Of a stretch of DNA of 64,000 nt, positions 21,326 through 31,939 are shown one piece after another. The DNA comes from Symbiodinium natans (lineage: Eukaryota; Sar; Dinophyceae; Suessiales; Symbiodiniaceae): positions 288,420 to 352,419 of the forward strand of contig CAJNDS010002584.1 of the NCBI GenBank assembly GCA_905221605.1. The letters are read 5' to 3'. The notes under the pieces are model-generated. The model ran no database searches, was not told where the DNA came from, and worked only from the letters and a program-made list of their open reading frames with translations. The position numbers were made by a program, and so were the translations under genes. Position 1 is the stretch's first letter, and each line of letters starts with the position of its first letter.

Positions 21326-21557
21326 GTGGGGCTGCCAAAACAAATCGCCTCTAAACTCTGTACTAGATCACCCACCGGACTGCAACACCTACAAACCTGC
21401 GGATGCGAATCAATGCCTCCTTTCTTGCAAATGCTCACCCCAAGTCCCTGCAAAGGCTCTCTGGGAGCATGGCCTTTGAGCAGACCATGTGGGCAAAGAG
21501 GGCCAAAACGAAAGCGAGTTTGGAAGTCGTGGGTTTCGGCTTGCTTTCATACTGACA

Positions 21558-21900
21558 ACGGTGGCATCTCATTGTGCTTTCGACGATGAATGCTACACAG
21601 ACTACACAGATGGTTTGAAAGAGCAATTTCGTGTTATCTGCGGTCCCTACCCAAAGAACATGTGCACTCCAAGCATAAACTAAACACGTGAGACCCAAAA
21701 AGTCGGCTGATCATATAGTTGCGTCACAAAAACGTATCCAAATCAAAGACGCCATGGCGACTCCAGTGACTCCAGCTTCCGAAGCACAGGTGCTCTGCTG
21801 CAGAGTTGTGTCATCATCTATTTGTTCTAATGCCCAGCACAGTGCCCTGAGCATGTGGAGTCCGCAACCACGCACCCTGAAAGCTCTGCAGCGAAGCTTT
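21558..21900. other. Unassigned stretch
   Basis: No repeat family and no supported exon was seen between the duplicated segment and the G-tract. Confidence 0.35.
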
Positions 21901-21996
21901 CTTTGGGGGTGGGGGGTGGGGGGGCGTGGGGGGGTGGGGTGGGGGGGTGGGTGGGGAGGGGGGGGGGAGGGGGGGTGGGGTGGTGGGGGGGTGAGA
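21901..21996. repeat. G-tract with very high G content
   Basis: About 95 bp of GGGGTGGGGG-type sequence with almost no C or A. It is a strong G-quadruplex candidate and a likely sequencing problem. It marks the start of the telomere-like region. Confidence 0.93.
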
Positions 21997-22156
21997 TTAG
22001 ACTAGATCCTCTTTGGTAGGCAATGGCTTTCTTTCCTGAAATGTCGGACTCTCGTGCAGGTCATGGACGCTGCGCTGGGTTTAGGTTTTTTTTGTTTGTA
22101 AGAAACCGCCCTAGATCTGTTCATAAGGTTTGCAGCGTGCACGGTGCCGGTCTACG

Positions 22157-22179
22157 GTTTTAGGGTTTAGGGTTTAGGG
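22157..22179 (+). repeat. Interstitial TTTAGGG run
   Basis: Three consecutive TTTAGGG units, the cleanest short telomeric run in the window. Confidence 0.95.
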
Positions 22180-22915
22180 AGGTTCACGCTTCACGGGGTT
22201 TGCGGGTTTGGGTTTGGGTTTTTTTCTCGGATATGGGCCTGGGATGTGTTCTGGCACAGTATTGTGTGAAGGCTCGAGAATGGGGTAACAGTTTGAGCTG
22301 GCTTGCCTTTACTATTTACAGAACTTGTAGTAGAATACCAATAGAAACAGAGTAAAGAATCGGAAAAGGATATGTCCCGGTCAAGGATTCAAACTCCGGG
22401 GGAAGAAGCTTGCCAGATTTGAGGCAGTTTCTGATCTGCCACTGGACAAGGAGTCTTCACCGTACTCCTGGGCTGAGCGGTGGGATGCATCCCCGTCAGC
22501 GCAGGACGGCCCCCCATCGGCGAACTGGGGACGGGTTCTCAGTTCTACAGGTTTAGGGGGCTCAAGGGCTCAGGGAGCTTTGAGGAGGACAAATCTTATT
22601 TTAATGGGCTTAAGGGATCCAACCATGTTCTGGAGCTTGCAGGCAAAAACTAAAATCGATGCTACTACGGCAGTCATTGCTTTCCTGCGAGTCAATGGGG
22701 GCGAGGGGCTATTATAGGTTTTGTGCGACTTCAGCCAGCCTACTGTACATGCCAACGTGCAATGGGGAGAAGCCCGAAGGAAGGACTTTACCATGACTTC
22801 CGTCATGCTGTGTAGCCAAGACTTAGACTCGGCTTTCGCGGAACCCTGCGGCATCCCCGGTGATAGCCCAGCCATCAGGACCGCATACGCCGCTGCAACC
22901 TTCTCCGTGTGCTGC

Positions 22916-23040
22916 TTGTCTGGCGCGCCGCGTCTTGGAAAGTCCCTAAACCCTAACCCGCTTGGCGGGCTTAGGGTTCAGGAGTTTGGGTTTGGGGAGG
23001 TTGGGGTTTAGGGGTTTTTAAGGTTTAGGGGGTTAGGGTT
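22916..23040. repeat. Repeat shared with 30980-31085
   Basis: CTTGTCTGGCGCGCCG is followed by GGAAAGTCCCTAA, then a C-strand telomeric word, CGCTTGG and a G-strand run with TTAGGGTTCAGG. The same order occurs at 30980-31085. This includes a local C-to-G-strand orientation switch, so the switch itself was copied. Confidence 0.8.
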
Positions 23041-24054
23041 TCGGGTCCCTCTTCCTTGTTAGCACCGCTCTTTCTTAAAGGTGCGGCGGGGCATTTTTTA
23101 AAGGGTGGCGGACCCGTGGTCCCTTGGTCATACATTGTGTTCTGGGGGGGTCTCTCCTCTCCCCCTTTTGGGAAGCCGTGCAAGCTTGCGATTGCATCAT
23201 GGTATCAGGCGGAATAAGGGTTGCGAGCAACTGATATTTGTGTGCTCCGAGCAGCCCAGGACAAGACATGTTGCTACCCGCGCAGGTGCAATCTGGGGAT
23301 GTGCTTGTGTGCCAGGTTCAGTTTCGGAAGAATGTCGAACGGTTTAGGGAGGCAGGGGCGGTTGCAGCTACGGTGATCGCAATCAAGCTCAAATCATGCA
23401 GCAGTCTTCCCACGTCCGAAGAAGATATGTGGGGCCTCGCAGCGTTTATGTCTTTCGGGCTTTGGGCCCTACACTTCCGAAACTTCCTAGACCCTAAATC
23501 GCAAACCTAGGGCTTTTGAGATGCTAGTGTTTAGGTTGTCAGTGTTCAGGGCCTTGCGAGTTTTGGGGCCGGGCACGGGGATGGTTAATCCAGGCGGCTT
23601 GTGGCTCTTACTGTATGGGTTCCGGGCAATTGTTTTTGGAGATTTCGGCGCGCCCATACCAAGGCCGGGGTGAGGTCCAATGGGTGGAATTGGAGGTTTC
23701 CTCGTGTCAGTAAGCTTCAGGCCGAGGTTCGGCTTTGTCTGGATAGAATCTTGGTGAGCTGACCTCGTGGCCCATGTCAGTGGACTGCAGCCAAGACGTT
23801 TGGTTCCCTCCTGCGTCCTTCGTCAAAAAAAGTTCTGACAGTCCTCGGGCTTGTCGCCCATCGTTCCCGTAGCTCAGGGCCCAGGGACCCACCCTGAAGC
23901 AAGAAAGAAGCAACAGCAGTGCGAGTTGCACGCGCCTGTTAAACCCTGAATCCTCAAGTCAAATCGGGTACACGAGGGCTGAACCCTACAGTCTAAAATA
24001 TACACCCGAACCGTTAACCACAAACCCAAACCGAGAGGCCTTGCCGGCCCAATC

Positions 24055-24125
24055 CAGAACCCTGATCCCTAAACCCTAAACCCCAATAGAAGCCCTAAAC
24101 CCTGAACCCTAAACTCTAAACTCTC
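24055..24125 (-). repeat. Interstitial CCCTAAA cluster
   Basis: Several CCCTAAA, CCCTGAA and CTCTAAA units lie in sequence, with the C-rich strand on +. The variants are point-mutated telomeric units. Confidence 0.9.
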
Positions 24126-25213
24126 AACTTAGTTTCGGCAGGTTCACAGCCCTGCAGTCTATGAATCCAGCTCCCGGAACTCCACGCTTACTGACTCTTG
24201 GTGCGGTTATCAATTGACTCTGGAATCTCCCTGTCACACCTTGAGACCCACGCTATAAGACCGTATCATCCTGGAACTTGGAGCCCTTAATCATATTGTA
24301 TCACCTGGTCCAGTATGAACCGAGCTCATGATACCTTTTCCTCACGCTATCCTCACCCTCGGGACCCCAACCGCCTATCGTTCTGGGCTTTTAGACGGGC
24401 ACCAGGGATAGACTCATGAATCGCTTGTGACCTTCATCATTCTCTAGACCCTGGAATCCTCACTCTGTTGGTACCTTCAAAATCTCATGAACCCCAGACC
24501 CTCAACCCTCAAGCAAGTGGACCTCAAGAGTTCTGACAGTCCTCAGGGCTTTTCCCCTAGATCCAGGGTTTTCATCCACTTGCTCCCGCAGCTCAGGGCC
24601 CAAGGACCCGGCACCCTGACCCAAAGACCGTTAACCCGAAATCCGAAACCGAGAGGACGGTACAGTCGCAGGAAATTCAACCAAGCATCCCACACCCTAA
24701 ACCCTAACAGCTCGCTTGAAAACCCCATATACACCCCTAAACCCACAAAACCCCCAAGAGTTGGTCATGGTTCAGGGTTTGGGGTTTCGGGTTCGCGGTT
24801 TAGAGTTTAGTGAGTCTCTGGAAGGCAGAAGGTGGACGTGTTCAGAAACATAGGGGTATCTGTCTCGGGAAGCTTATATTGAGGAGGCCACTGTGTAGGG
24901 TCTGGATGAGGGCACAGACACCAAATGAACCCGAGGCCTCAAGACCCTAAGGGTTTAGAAGGCAATGCCTCCACTGTAAGGCCTTCAAGCCGGGGCTTCC
25001 GAGCAATCACAAAGCCTCAGGACCCTATCCAGATGGCGCCAATCACCTACGGAACGGGAGGCAGAGGGGTGCAGGGGAGGGGGGAAGATCGGCAAAGGCG
25101 GTTGGCGGCGGCTTATACTCAAAAAAGAGACGCGGGACTTCGTTAAGCGGGGTGGGGGTCGTGGGCAGGTGGAAGCGGAGGTGGGGGTGGGGGGCAGAGA
25201 ATCCAACGACACT

Positions 25214-25256
25214 ATGGGTCTTCACAAACGCCGCCCCGCTGTTGCGGTCGGCGGAG
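25214..25256. repeat. GC-rich junction motif, copy 2
   Basis: This is the diverged copy of 4834-4871, with ATGGGTCTTCAC, ACGCCGCCCC and GGTCGGCGGA in the same order. It also lies directly after a G-rich stretch. Confidence 0.6.
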
Positions 25257-25344
25257 AAGGGGGTCCGCTATTTTCGGAACCCTCGTCCTAGACCCTGAAC
25301 CCGAAGATTTCTTCGCGCAGAAGCTGGAGTCCCTATGCCAGGAA

Positions 25345-25560
25345 ACAGGGCTCAGGGTTTCAGGGTTTTTTATGGGTTTAGGGGTTTAAGGTGTAGGGGC
25401 TTATAAGGGGTTTATGTGTAGGGGATTCTAAGGGGTTAGGGGTTTATAGGGGTAGGAGTTTGGGGGTTCGCGGTTTAGCGTTGACGAGTTTCGGGTGTAG
25501 CGTTTGGTGTTTGGAGTGGTTGTAGGGGCTTGTCTGTGGTTCAGGGTTTCACAGCTTGGG
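25345..25560 (+). repeat. G-strand telomere-like cluster
   Basis: Many TTTAGGGG, TTTATAGGGG and TTTAGCG-like words lie in one orientation, more decayed than the run at 22157. Confidence 0.75.
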
Positions 25561-25696
25561 GTCGAGTGTACCCCAAAACTTGACCTTGATTTGAGAGAAC
25601 CCACCTGGACGGGAAGATCGGGGAAGAACGGAGCAGTAGTGCAAGCAGTGTGCAAGCCGAGTGCGAGTGCAAGGGAAGTGGGGAGGCTGGACTGTG

Positions 25697-25752
25697 CGCA
25701 AGTGCCGCAAGTGCCGCAAGTGCTGCAAGTGCTGCAAGTGCTGCAAGTGCAG
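25697..25752. repeat. 9-bp GCAAGTGCY microsatellite
   Basis: About six units of GCAAGTGCC or GCAAGTGCT. Because the period is nine, all three frames remain open, which explains the Ala/Ser and Cys/Thr-rich open frames over it on both strands. I do not call a gene. Confidence 0.9.
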
Positions 25753-26871
25753 AAGATCGAGATAGGGCGCGTGGCAAGACGCGGCACGGAATTCTGCAGG
25801 CGCCGCTCCTGCAACCTGGCAGCCGCCCGCCATGCCATCGTACGGCTGGCAAAAGCCGCCTGGGGCAGCGTCTCGGTTCAATCTCAGTCCAGTGTGAGCT
25901 TGTGCTTTTGCAGGGCAGCTCTCAGTCTGAGCAATTCTGAGCAAAAGGCTTGGGGCTGGCCACAGTGGGGAGCTGCAGCTACCGGGCCGTTGCCCGAGAA
26001 CCGCACATTGTTGAGGGGGAGGGATTAGAGAGAGCACGAGAGCCCTCCCCAAGAGTTCTCAAGAGATCTCAAAGGTCTGCATGGACATATCCCAGCTATC
26101 CGCAAGGCTGCGAAGGTGGTAAACAGTCAACCCTAAACCTCAAAAAGCCACCGCACCTCCAACCCAGAACCCTCAACCCCATAGCGCTGCCCATCGCTGC
26201 ACCCAAAACCATCCTACACCCCAAGCCCCAAGCCCCAAACCATAAACCCAAATCCAAAGCTTTCAAGTCTTGGGCATGGCGGGGGCAAGTTTTCCTAGAA
26301 GCCCAGTTGCCTATATGATGGGTTTAGGGTTAAACGATGCTACAACCCAAAACCCTAAAACCTTACACCGGTAATTGGTCTTCCAGGGTTCAGCTCTCTT
26401 CTTGGTGAAGTGTGCCGCACATGACGACGAAGTTCGGTGGGGCTTTCGTTCTCTTCTGAGTGGGTTTGGGATTTGGGGGCTTAGCGGCTTAGGGGTTTGC
26501 AGGTTTTAGGGTTTTCGGGCTTAGGGTACATCTGTAGAGTCAGCTCGGGTGCGTGCTTCCTGCTGCTGACGGCTTTCGATCAGCTTTTCTTCATCAGGCT
26601 CATCAGCGCGTGTCATTGCGGACTCTTGACAAAGGCGTACAGCCCTAAACCTTTGAAACCCTAATTCCTTCATCCGGAATCTGGAGGGAGTGCAAGGGAT
26701 GACCCTGATCTCCCAGGCCGGTCCACGGCGTGCCAGGCCGTTTGGCTTGCGTCTCATTGGTTGTGAAAAAACAGGTGTGCTGGGTAGTCTCCCTCTGCCC
26801 TTAGAGCTTGGAGTTTGGGGTTTAGGGCTTCGGGAACCTCCCCTGCAACTTCCCCCGCAACTTCCCCCCCG

Positions 26872-26893
26872 GCCTCCCCCCCCCCCCCCCCCC
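26872..26893. repeat. Poly-C tract
   Basis: A run of C interrupted only by GG near its start, preceded by two CCCGCAACTTCCC units. A second C-run lies at 26994-27004. Confidence 0.9.
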
Positions 26894-27529
26894 GGCGGCG
26901 AAGGCTAGGCTAGGCTCGGCGGAAATATGGGATCCGTCAATTGCAATAAGTTTTGAGCTCAAGGTCAGGCTTGAGGTGCTGGCCCACGCCTTTCCCCCCC
27001 CCCCAGAATGAACACTAAACCCGCCCTAAACCCTAAACCTTGAGCCACAAATCCTGAATCGAGGAGTTTGGGAGAGGGCACATTTTTTGTCGGGGGTTGC
27101 AGAGTTTCTCGTTGCCGATGGGCATGCTCATGACGTGGATCAGAGAGCGTTCGCGGAATTGCTCATCAGGGTACTACATTAGGACCATAACGGCAGGGAC
27201 CTGTCATACGGCTTCGCCAAAAAAACAAACGAACCTCGCATAAGGTACTTTTATTAAACTTGGTCGGTAGTCGCCAAAAAATCAACCTCGGAGGTTACGA
27301 ATCTTGCGGGGGCGTATAGGTGAGTGGAGGCTTGGATGTTTGGACAGGGCACCCTAGACTGAAAAACCCTAAATGCTACGCCCTAAACCCTAGACCCCAA
27401 GCTCTGTGCCACTGGGCCTGGAGTCTCGTTCAGGGAAGCAGCTGTTCTAGGGTTTAAGGGTTTAGGCGTTTAGGGGTTCAGGGTTTAGGGTTTAAGGTTT
27501 ACAGTAGCGGTTTAGGGCTTAGGGTTTAG

Positions 27530-27665
27530 GGACGACTCCGAAGTACCAGCAGTTTTAAGGGTTTCCGGGGTGTAGGGTTTAAGGGTGTAAGGGTTGGGTT
27601 TAGGCGGCTTTGGTTTAGGGTTTAGGGCACGACTCCCAAGTACCAGCAGGGTGAAAGGATTCAGG
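27530..27665 (+). repeat. Direct repeat of about 97 bp within telomere-like DNA
   Basis: ACGACTCC, one changed base, then AAGTACCAGCAG occurs near 27532 and again near 27629, each preceded by a TTTAGGGTTTAGGG-type run. The unit therefore combines a telomeric run and a non-telomeric tag. Confidence 0.8.
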
Positions 27666-27803
27666 GATTAGGACTTTAGGCTTAGGGTTTTAGGGTTGAG
27701 CTACTGAGGCGGGCTTCTCTCCCACCAGAGGCTCGCTGGAATGCAACAACGGCCGCCTGCGACTTGGCAGATGGTGTATAGGCCTAAACCCTCATTCTGA
27801 CCC

Positions 27804-28410
27804 CTTGGTCCATTGGTTCACTGTGGGTTTAGAGTTTAGGGTTCAAGGTTTGGGGTAATGGTAGGTTTACGGTTTCCCCTCTCCCCCCTGTGGTTCGTGC
27901 TGGTTTGACGGCTTAGGGCTCAGGGTTCAAGCGGTTAAGGTTTCAGGTTTACCCTTCTCCCACCTGTGGTTATTGGGAGGTTTAGGTTTCAGGGCATCGG
28001 GTTCAGGGTTTGGGGTTTTGGGTTGAGGGTTTCTCTCTCTCCCCCCTTGTGGTCTGGGGTATTTTTTGGGGTTAACAGGCAGGATTTGGGGGGGGATACC
28101 ATGGGGGTGGGGGGGGGAGGTACCATTGGGGCCCCATGGCAACCCCCTCCAAACCCTGCCTGTTAACCCTAAAAACACCACGGACCACAAAAGCCTCAGC
28201 CTAAACCCCAAACCATGAACCCTAATCCCTAGAACTTAAACCCACCAATGAACAACGGGAGGGAGAAGGGTAAGCCCGAAACCTTTGCACCCTGAACCCT
28301 CAACCGTAAACCCAGCACGAATCACAGGGGGGAGGGGGGGAAACCTATTATTACCGCAAACCTTGAACCCTAATCAAACTCTAAACCACAGTGAACCAGT
28401 GGACCAGAGT
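27804..28410. repeat. Large imperfect palindrome of telomere-like DNA
   Basis: The left arm at about 27804-28106 matches the reverse complement of the right arm at about 28132-28410. Matching anchors include TTAACAGGCAGG (28073) with CCTGCCTGTTAA (28155), TTCGTGCTGG (27894) with CCAGCACGAA (28312), and GGTTCACTG (27816) with CAGTGAACC (28389). The inner 60 bp match best. The loop is about 25 bp. The left arm carries G-strand words and the right arm C-strand words, which is the head-to-head order. Confidence 0.88.
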
Positions 28411-28482
28411 GAAAATCCTGAACCCTACAGCCTAAACCTAAACGATTAAACCCTAAACCCATGAACCACAGATCATGAACCA

Positions 28483-28535
28483 CAGGGGGGGGGGGGGATA
28501 CCGGAAGGGGGGGGAGGGGGGGGTGCGCCTATGCT
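28483..28535. repeat. G-rich tract
   Basis: Two G-runs, joined by ATACCGGAA, follow ATGAACCACAG. This resembles the G-runs in the palindrome arms. Confidence 0.85.
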
Positions 28536-29000
28536 GGCCCATATAAACCCAACTCCTCTAAACCCTCTGAACGAAGTCACAAGGAGCAGCAGCGTGCCAT
28601 GGCCGGCAGCACTCCGCAAGTCGGATTGGCTGTTGGGGGCTTATGGGGTTTAGGGTTTGGGGGTTGTAGGGATGTTGAGGGCCTAGGGCTTAGGGTCGGT
28701 TTGGCAGCCGCGGCGCAGGGCTTCAACCTCCATTCAAGCTTAAGGCTCCACGTTTGGATGGCCTTAAACAGGGGTTTCAGGTTGCCTGTTGTTTATAAGT
28801 AAATCCATACTGGGACCCAAGAGGGGTTTAACACTGAAGAGGGCCTGTGGTTGGAATGCTTCTGGCCCTTAGAATTCTTGAAAGCCCCGGAAAAAATGGA
28901 AAAGTGTAAACCTGTAAACCCTGGAACTTTAGACCCCTACAGCCCTAAATGCTACCCCTAAACCCTAAAAGCCCTCAACTCCTACAGCCCAAACCATGTC

Positions 29001-29717
29001 AGGAGAGGCAGGGGCAGGGGGAAGGCGGGAAAGGGAGGGAGGGGGCGGGGATGGGGTTTTGCTGGGAAGGCAGCGACCGGCCTGAGGTTTTTTTTTGCAG
29101 AGCTAGAGGGCTTGTTGGATGTAGGTGTAGCATGGTCCATGGTCTTGGGCACCTGATGCAAGGCCGGCGCCCCCAAAACCCGAGAACCAGACCTCGGGAC
29201 AGACGCGGCGCTTCGAAGATTTTAGTGCAAAAACTCCAAGCATCTTGGGGTGGGCAGATTAGCTGACTGAGCATGTTCACGCAGCTCCATTCTGCTGGGC
29301 CGAGGCCTGGCAGCAGCTGGAACAAGCAGCAATCCAAGGAAAGGTCTAGGTGCAGAAGTTTCAGTTTGCCGTAGACAGAGGTGGTTCCCAGTTCTGGGGT
29401 TAGGGGATGCTGAGCTAGCGGCGCTTGTGCGCCGAGCCTTGTTTCATACATGCCCTATCACGGCCTCTGTGTCGGACATAGTTCTACATGTTTGTCGTGT
29501 TGTAATTACCGTCGTTGGGCCTACGGGTTTGTACAGTAGCGTGCAGCGGCGAAGTTTGTTAGTTAGCACTAGTAGTTGGTTTGGAGTGCCCACAGATTTC
29601 TGCGCAGAGTCCTGTCGAGGATCCCTGGAGTGCCCACCCCCAAAGAGTCCCGCCTAGCGAAGAATCCAAGTGAGCATGATGTACGCGGTGTCAGCAGCGA
29701 GCTCACTCACTCTCACG
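29001..29717. other. Unassigned stretch after the telomere-like region
   Basis: It opens with a purine-rich stretch (GGGAAGGCGGG, 29010-29060) and then turns into sequence of mixed composition with open frames on both strands (28999-29451 minus, 29427-29657 plus). No domain or consistent splice pattern supports a gene. Confidence 0.35.
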
Positions 29718-29793
29718 CTCTCTCTCTCTCTCTCTCGCTCTTTCCCTCTCTCTTTCTCTCTTTCCCTCGCTCTCTCTCTCTCTCTCTCTCTCC
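29716..29793. repeat. CT microsatellite
   Basis: (TC)n with TTTCC interruptions over about 78 bp, similar in type to 6776-6816. Confidence 0.93.
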
Positions 29794-30081
29794 CTTCGTT
29801 TGCGCGCGCCCATGCATGCATCCAGGAGCTGCACCAGCTTCGCCTTCTTCATCTGCCAGCAGTGATAGCAGTGAAGAGTTCTGCGGCTTGTGCGGAGCGT
29901 GAGCCTGACTGAGGGGGTGTTGGGCGCAGGTTGTGCGCAACAAGAGCGACTCATCAATCGCACCAAACACGCTTAAAGCCTATAGGCCTATAGGCCCTGG
30001 AAGTCCTTGCATCCCTTTCCTGAGCGCAAGAAGAATTCAAAATTCGCTTGATCTACAATCTGCTTTAGTGGACGTGGAGGT
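29794..30081. other. Unassigned stretch
   Basis: Mixed composition with a short direct repeat (GCCTATAGGCCTATAGGCC near 29979). No supported gene. Confidence 0.35.
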
Positions 30082-30670
30082 TCTGACGGTGGACGTTGTG
30101 GCTTTTCTTGGGGGTGCCACAACAACTCTTCCTCCACTGGTCCACTTTCGTCGGGCAAGCTGCAAACTGCAGGAAGCGTACTTGGGCAAACACACGGATT
30201 GGTCAAGCACACCGGTTGCGGTCTGGTGGCATGCCCGAGCATGTGCGCAAAACGTCGTACAGGCGGCGCAGCGAAGCTGTTATGCCGGCCAGACGTGCAG
30301 CTAGGTTTGGATGCTCCTGACATCCGCGAGACCACAGTCCCCACCGCAAAGCGGTGGCAAGAAAAGCTACGATCAATTTAGGATCTGGTTAAGTGGCGGC
30401 GGACGTTGTGGCTTTTCTTCTTTTTTTTTGTGGGTGGGGGGGGGTCCACCTGCGTCGGGCAAGCTGCAAACTGCAGGAAGAGTACGTGGGCAAACACATG
30501 AATTGGTCAAGCACACAGGTTGCGGTCTGGTGGCATGCCCGAGCATATGCGCAAGACGTCCTACGGGTGGTGCGGCAAAGCTGTTATGCTAGCCAGAAGT
30601 GCAGCCGGGTTTGGATGCTCCTGACATCCGCAAAAACCACAGCCCCCGACCGCAAAGCGGTGGTCACTGC
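30082..30670 (+). repeat. Tandem duplication of about 295 bp
   Basis: Units at about 30090-30355 and 30385-30665 share GGACGTTGTGGCTTTTCTT, CGGGCAAGCTGCAAACTGCA, GGTTGCGGTCTGGTGGCATG and GGTTTGGATGCTCCTGACAT. They differ by substitutions and a T/G-run insertion in unit 2. Several changes are synonymous in the frame reading IGQAHRLRSGGMPEH, hinting at a coding origin, but unit 2 has a stop in that frame. Confidence 0.88.
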
Positions 30671-31168
30671 CCCGAAACCCTAAAACCCTTGCAGAGTTGG
30701 GGCATTCAGGCATTCAGCGCATTTAGGGTATACTCTCAAGGTTTGAGATGCATCGCCTATTGGCGTCCAAATCCCACAGCCTCAGCAATCGCCTCTTTGT
30801 CATTGTCTGTAGCTTCTCCTTCCTACAGTGGTGTGAAAATGTGCGAAGCTCAACGCACGATCTAGGGCTGCTAGGGTTTGTGCAAGTGTTGAGGTCAAGG
30901 GTGTTGAGATGTTGCGGCGAGCGACATCACTTGCTAGATCGTCGGTACCGTTTGAAGCTCCGTGCACGTTTGCAACTACCTTGTCTGGCGCGCCGTGTCG
31001 TGGAAAGTCCCTAAGCCCCAAAAACGCTTGGAGGGTTTAGGGTTCAGGGGGGTTTGGGTTTTGGCGGCTTGGGTTTTAGGGTGTTTAGGGTATTAGCGGC
31101 ACAAAACCAGCAAGCGGCGCAGAGCATGCTTGATCCAGAGAAGCGGTCTTTCTCTGCGGGTTTATTCT
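30671..31168. repeat. Telomere-like words and repeat shared with 22916-23040
   Basis: CCCTAAAACCC near 30678 and G-strand words at 31035-31095 flank the copy of the 22916 repeat at 30980-31085. The rest (30700-30975) shows no supported gene. Confidence 0.7.
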
Positions 31169-31939
31169 GCAGCCGATGCCGTGGCTCAAACAGATCGCAC
31201 CCTTTCTCTCCTCGCCTATCCTCGCCTCGCCATGAAACTGAACATCACGCGTGAGGAGTTTGAGGCGCTCCCGCTGAGGCACCGGATTGTCCAAAATCAC
31301 GACTCTAGGGAGCATGCTCACAAGGGCGACTCGGCGTCTCAAGCCCCTTGTGCTGTAGGGCACCCGGCCCTTCCAGGGAACAAATGCTCCTCGTGGAGTT
31401 TGTGAAGGAACGGAGGGCACGCCGCCACCGACGAAAAGAGATTCGGCGGGCTGTGAAGGCTGGACACATTGGTTGTGAACCCACTCCGTCCCTTACACTG
31501 CTTGTCTGCTCAGGAATCCTGGGTCTGGTGGCTGTGCGGCCTCTGCTAGGGCTGCTACGGAGCCTCGGATGTTCACGGGCTTATTCCATGCAGTCTTCAG
31601 GTCGATGAAGCAAAGTTCAGGAAACCTTCTCTGGACGGCAAGATAACTCAAGCTTCCTGCACGCGGATTTCCAGCGCAGGCGGGGGCTGGGCAGGAAGTG
31701 GGTTGGGAGTGGTGGTGGTGGGTGGGTATAGAAATAGGTGGGAACAAAGTGGGAGGGGGTGGGGAAGGGTGCGAGTGGGGAGGGTGGGTGGGAAGGATTT
31801 CTAAACAAGAGGGATCCAAAGCAGACGGCACTTATTTGCTCGAACCAATTTGCTCGAATATTTCCCACATGGGTTCCTTCCTTTGAGAACAGTGTGTTCA
31901 GTTGCAGCTGAAAAATGGTGACATCCTGGATTTCGGACC

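Larger units (their letters stand above)
17795..21557 (+). repeat. Segmental duplication, copy 1
   Basis: This segment matches 31169-35620 in the same orientation, block by block. Identity is highest over the first 300 bp, where it is near-perfect. Copy 1 has about 320 bp (18230-18553) that copy 2 lacks. Copy 2 has extra DNA after the FHA-like exon, an expanded octamer repeat and a minisatellite. The 5' edge is GCAGCCGATG at 17795/31169, and the 3' edge lies after the terminal-exon repeat. Confidence 0.92.
22000..29000. repeat. Decayed telomere-like region with alternating strand orientation
   Basis: Words of the TTTAGGG type and their complement CCCTAAA are scattered at high density through about 7 kb, usually as one to three units separated by decayed sequence. 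G-strand clusters lie near 22157, 22985, 25345-25560, 26465, 27450-27710 and 27825-28035. C-strand clusters lie near 23990-24125, 24690-24750, 26125-26250, 27010-27040, 28150-28450 and 28925-28985. The orientation flips at least eight times. No supported gene lies inside. Short open frames (for example 24487-24810) are translations of these repeats. Confidence 0.85.

Noticed and set aside
25541-26052. Leu/Ala-rich and His-rich open frames on both strands
   Set aside because: Driven by the 9-bp GCAAGTGCY repeat, which keeps all frames open. No splice or domain support.
22000-29000. True chromosome end
   Set aside because: Telomeric words are decayed, lie in both orientations and are flanked by other sequence on both sides.
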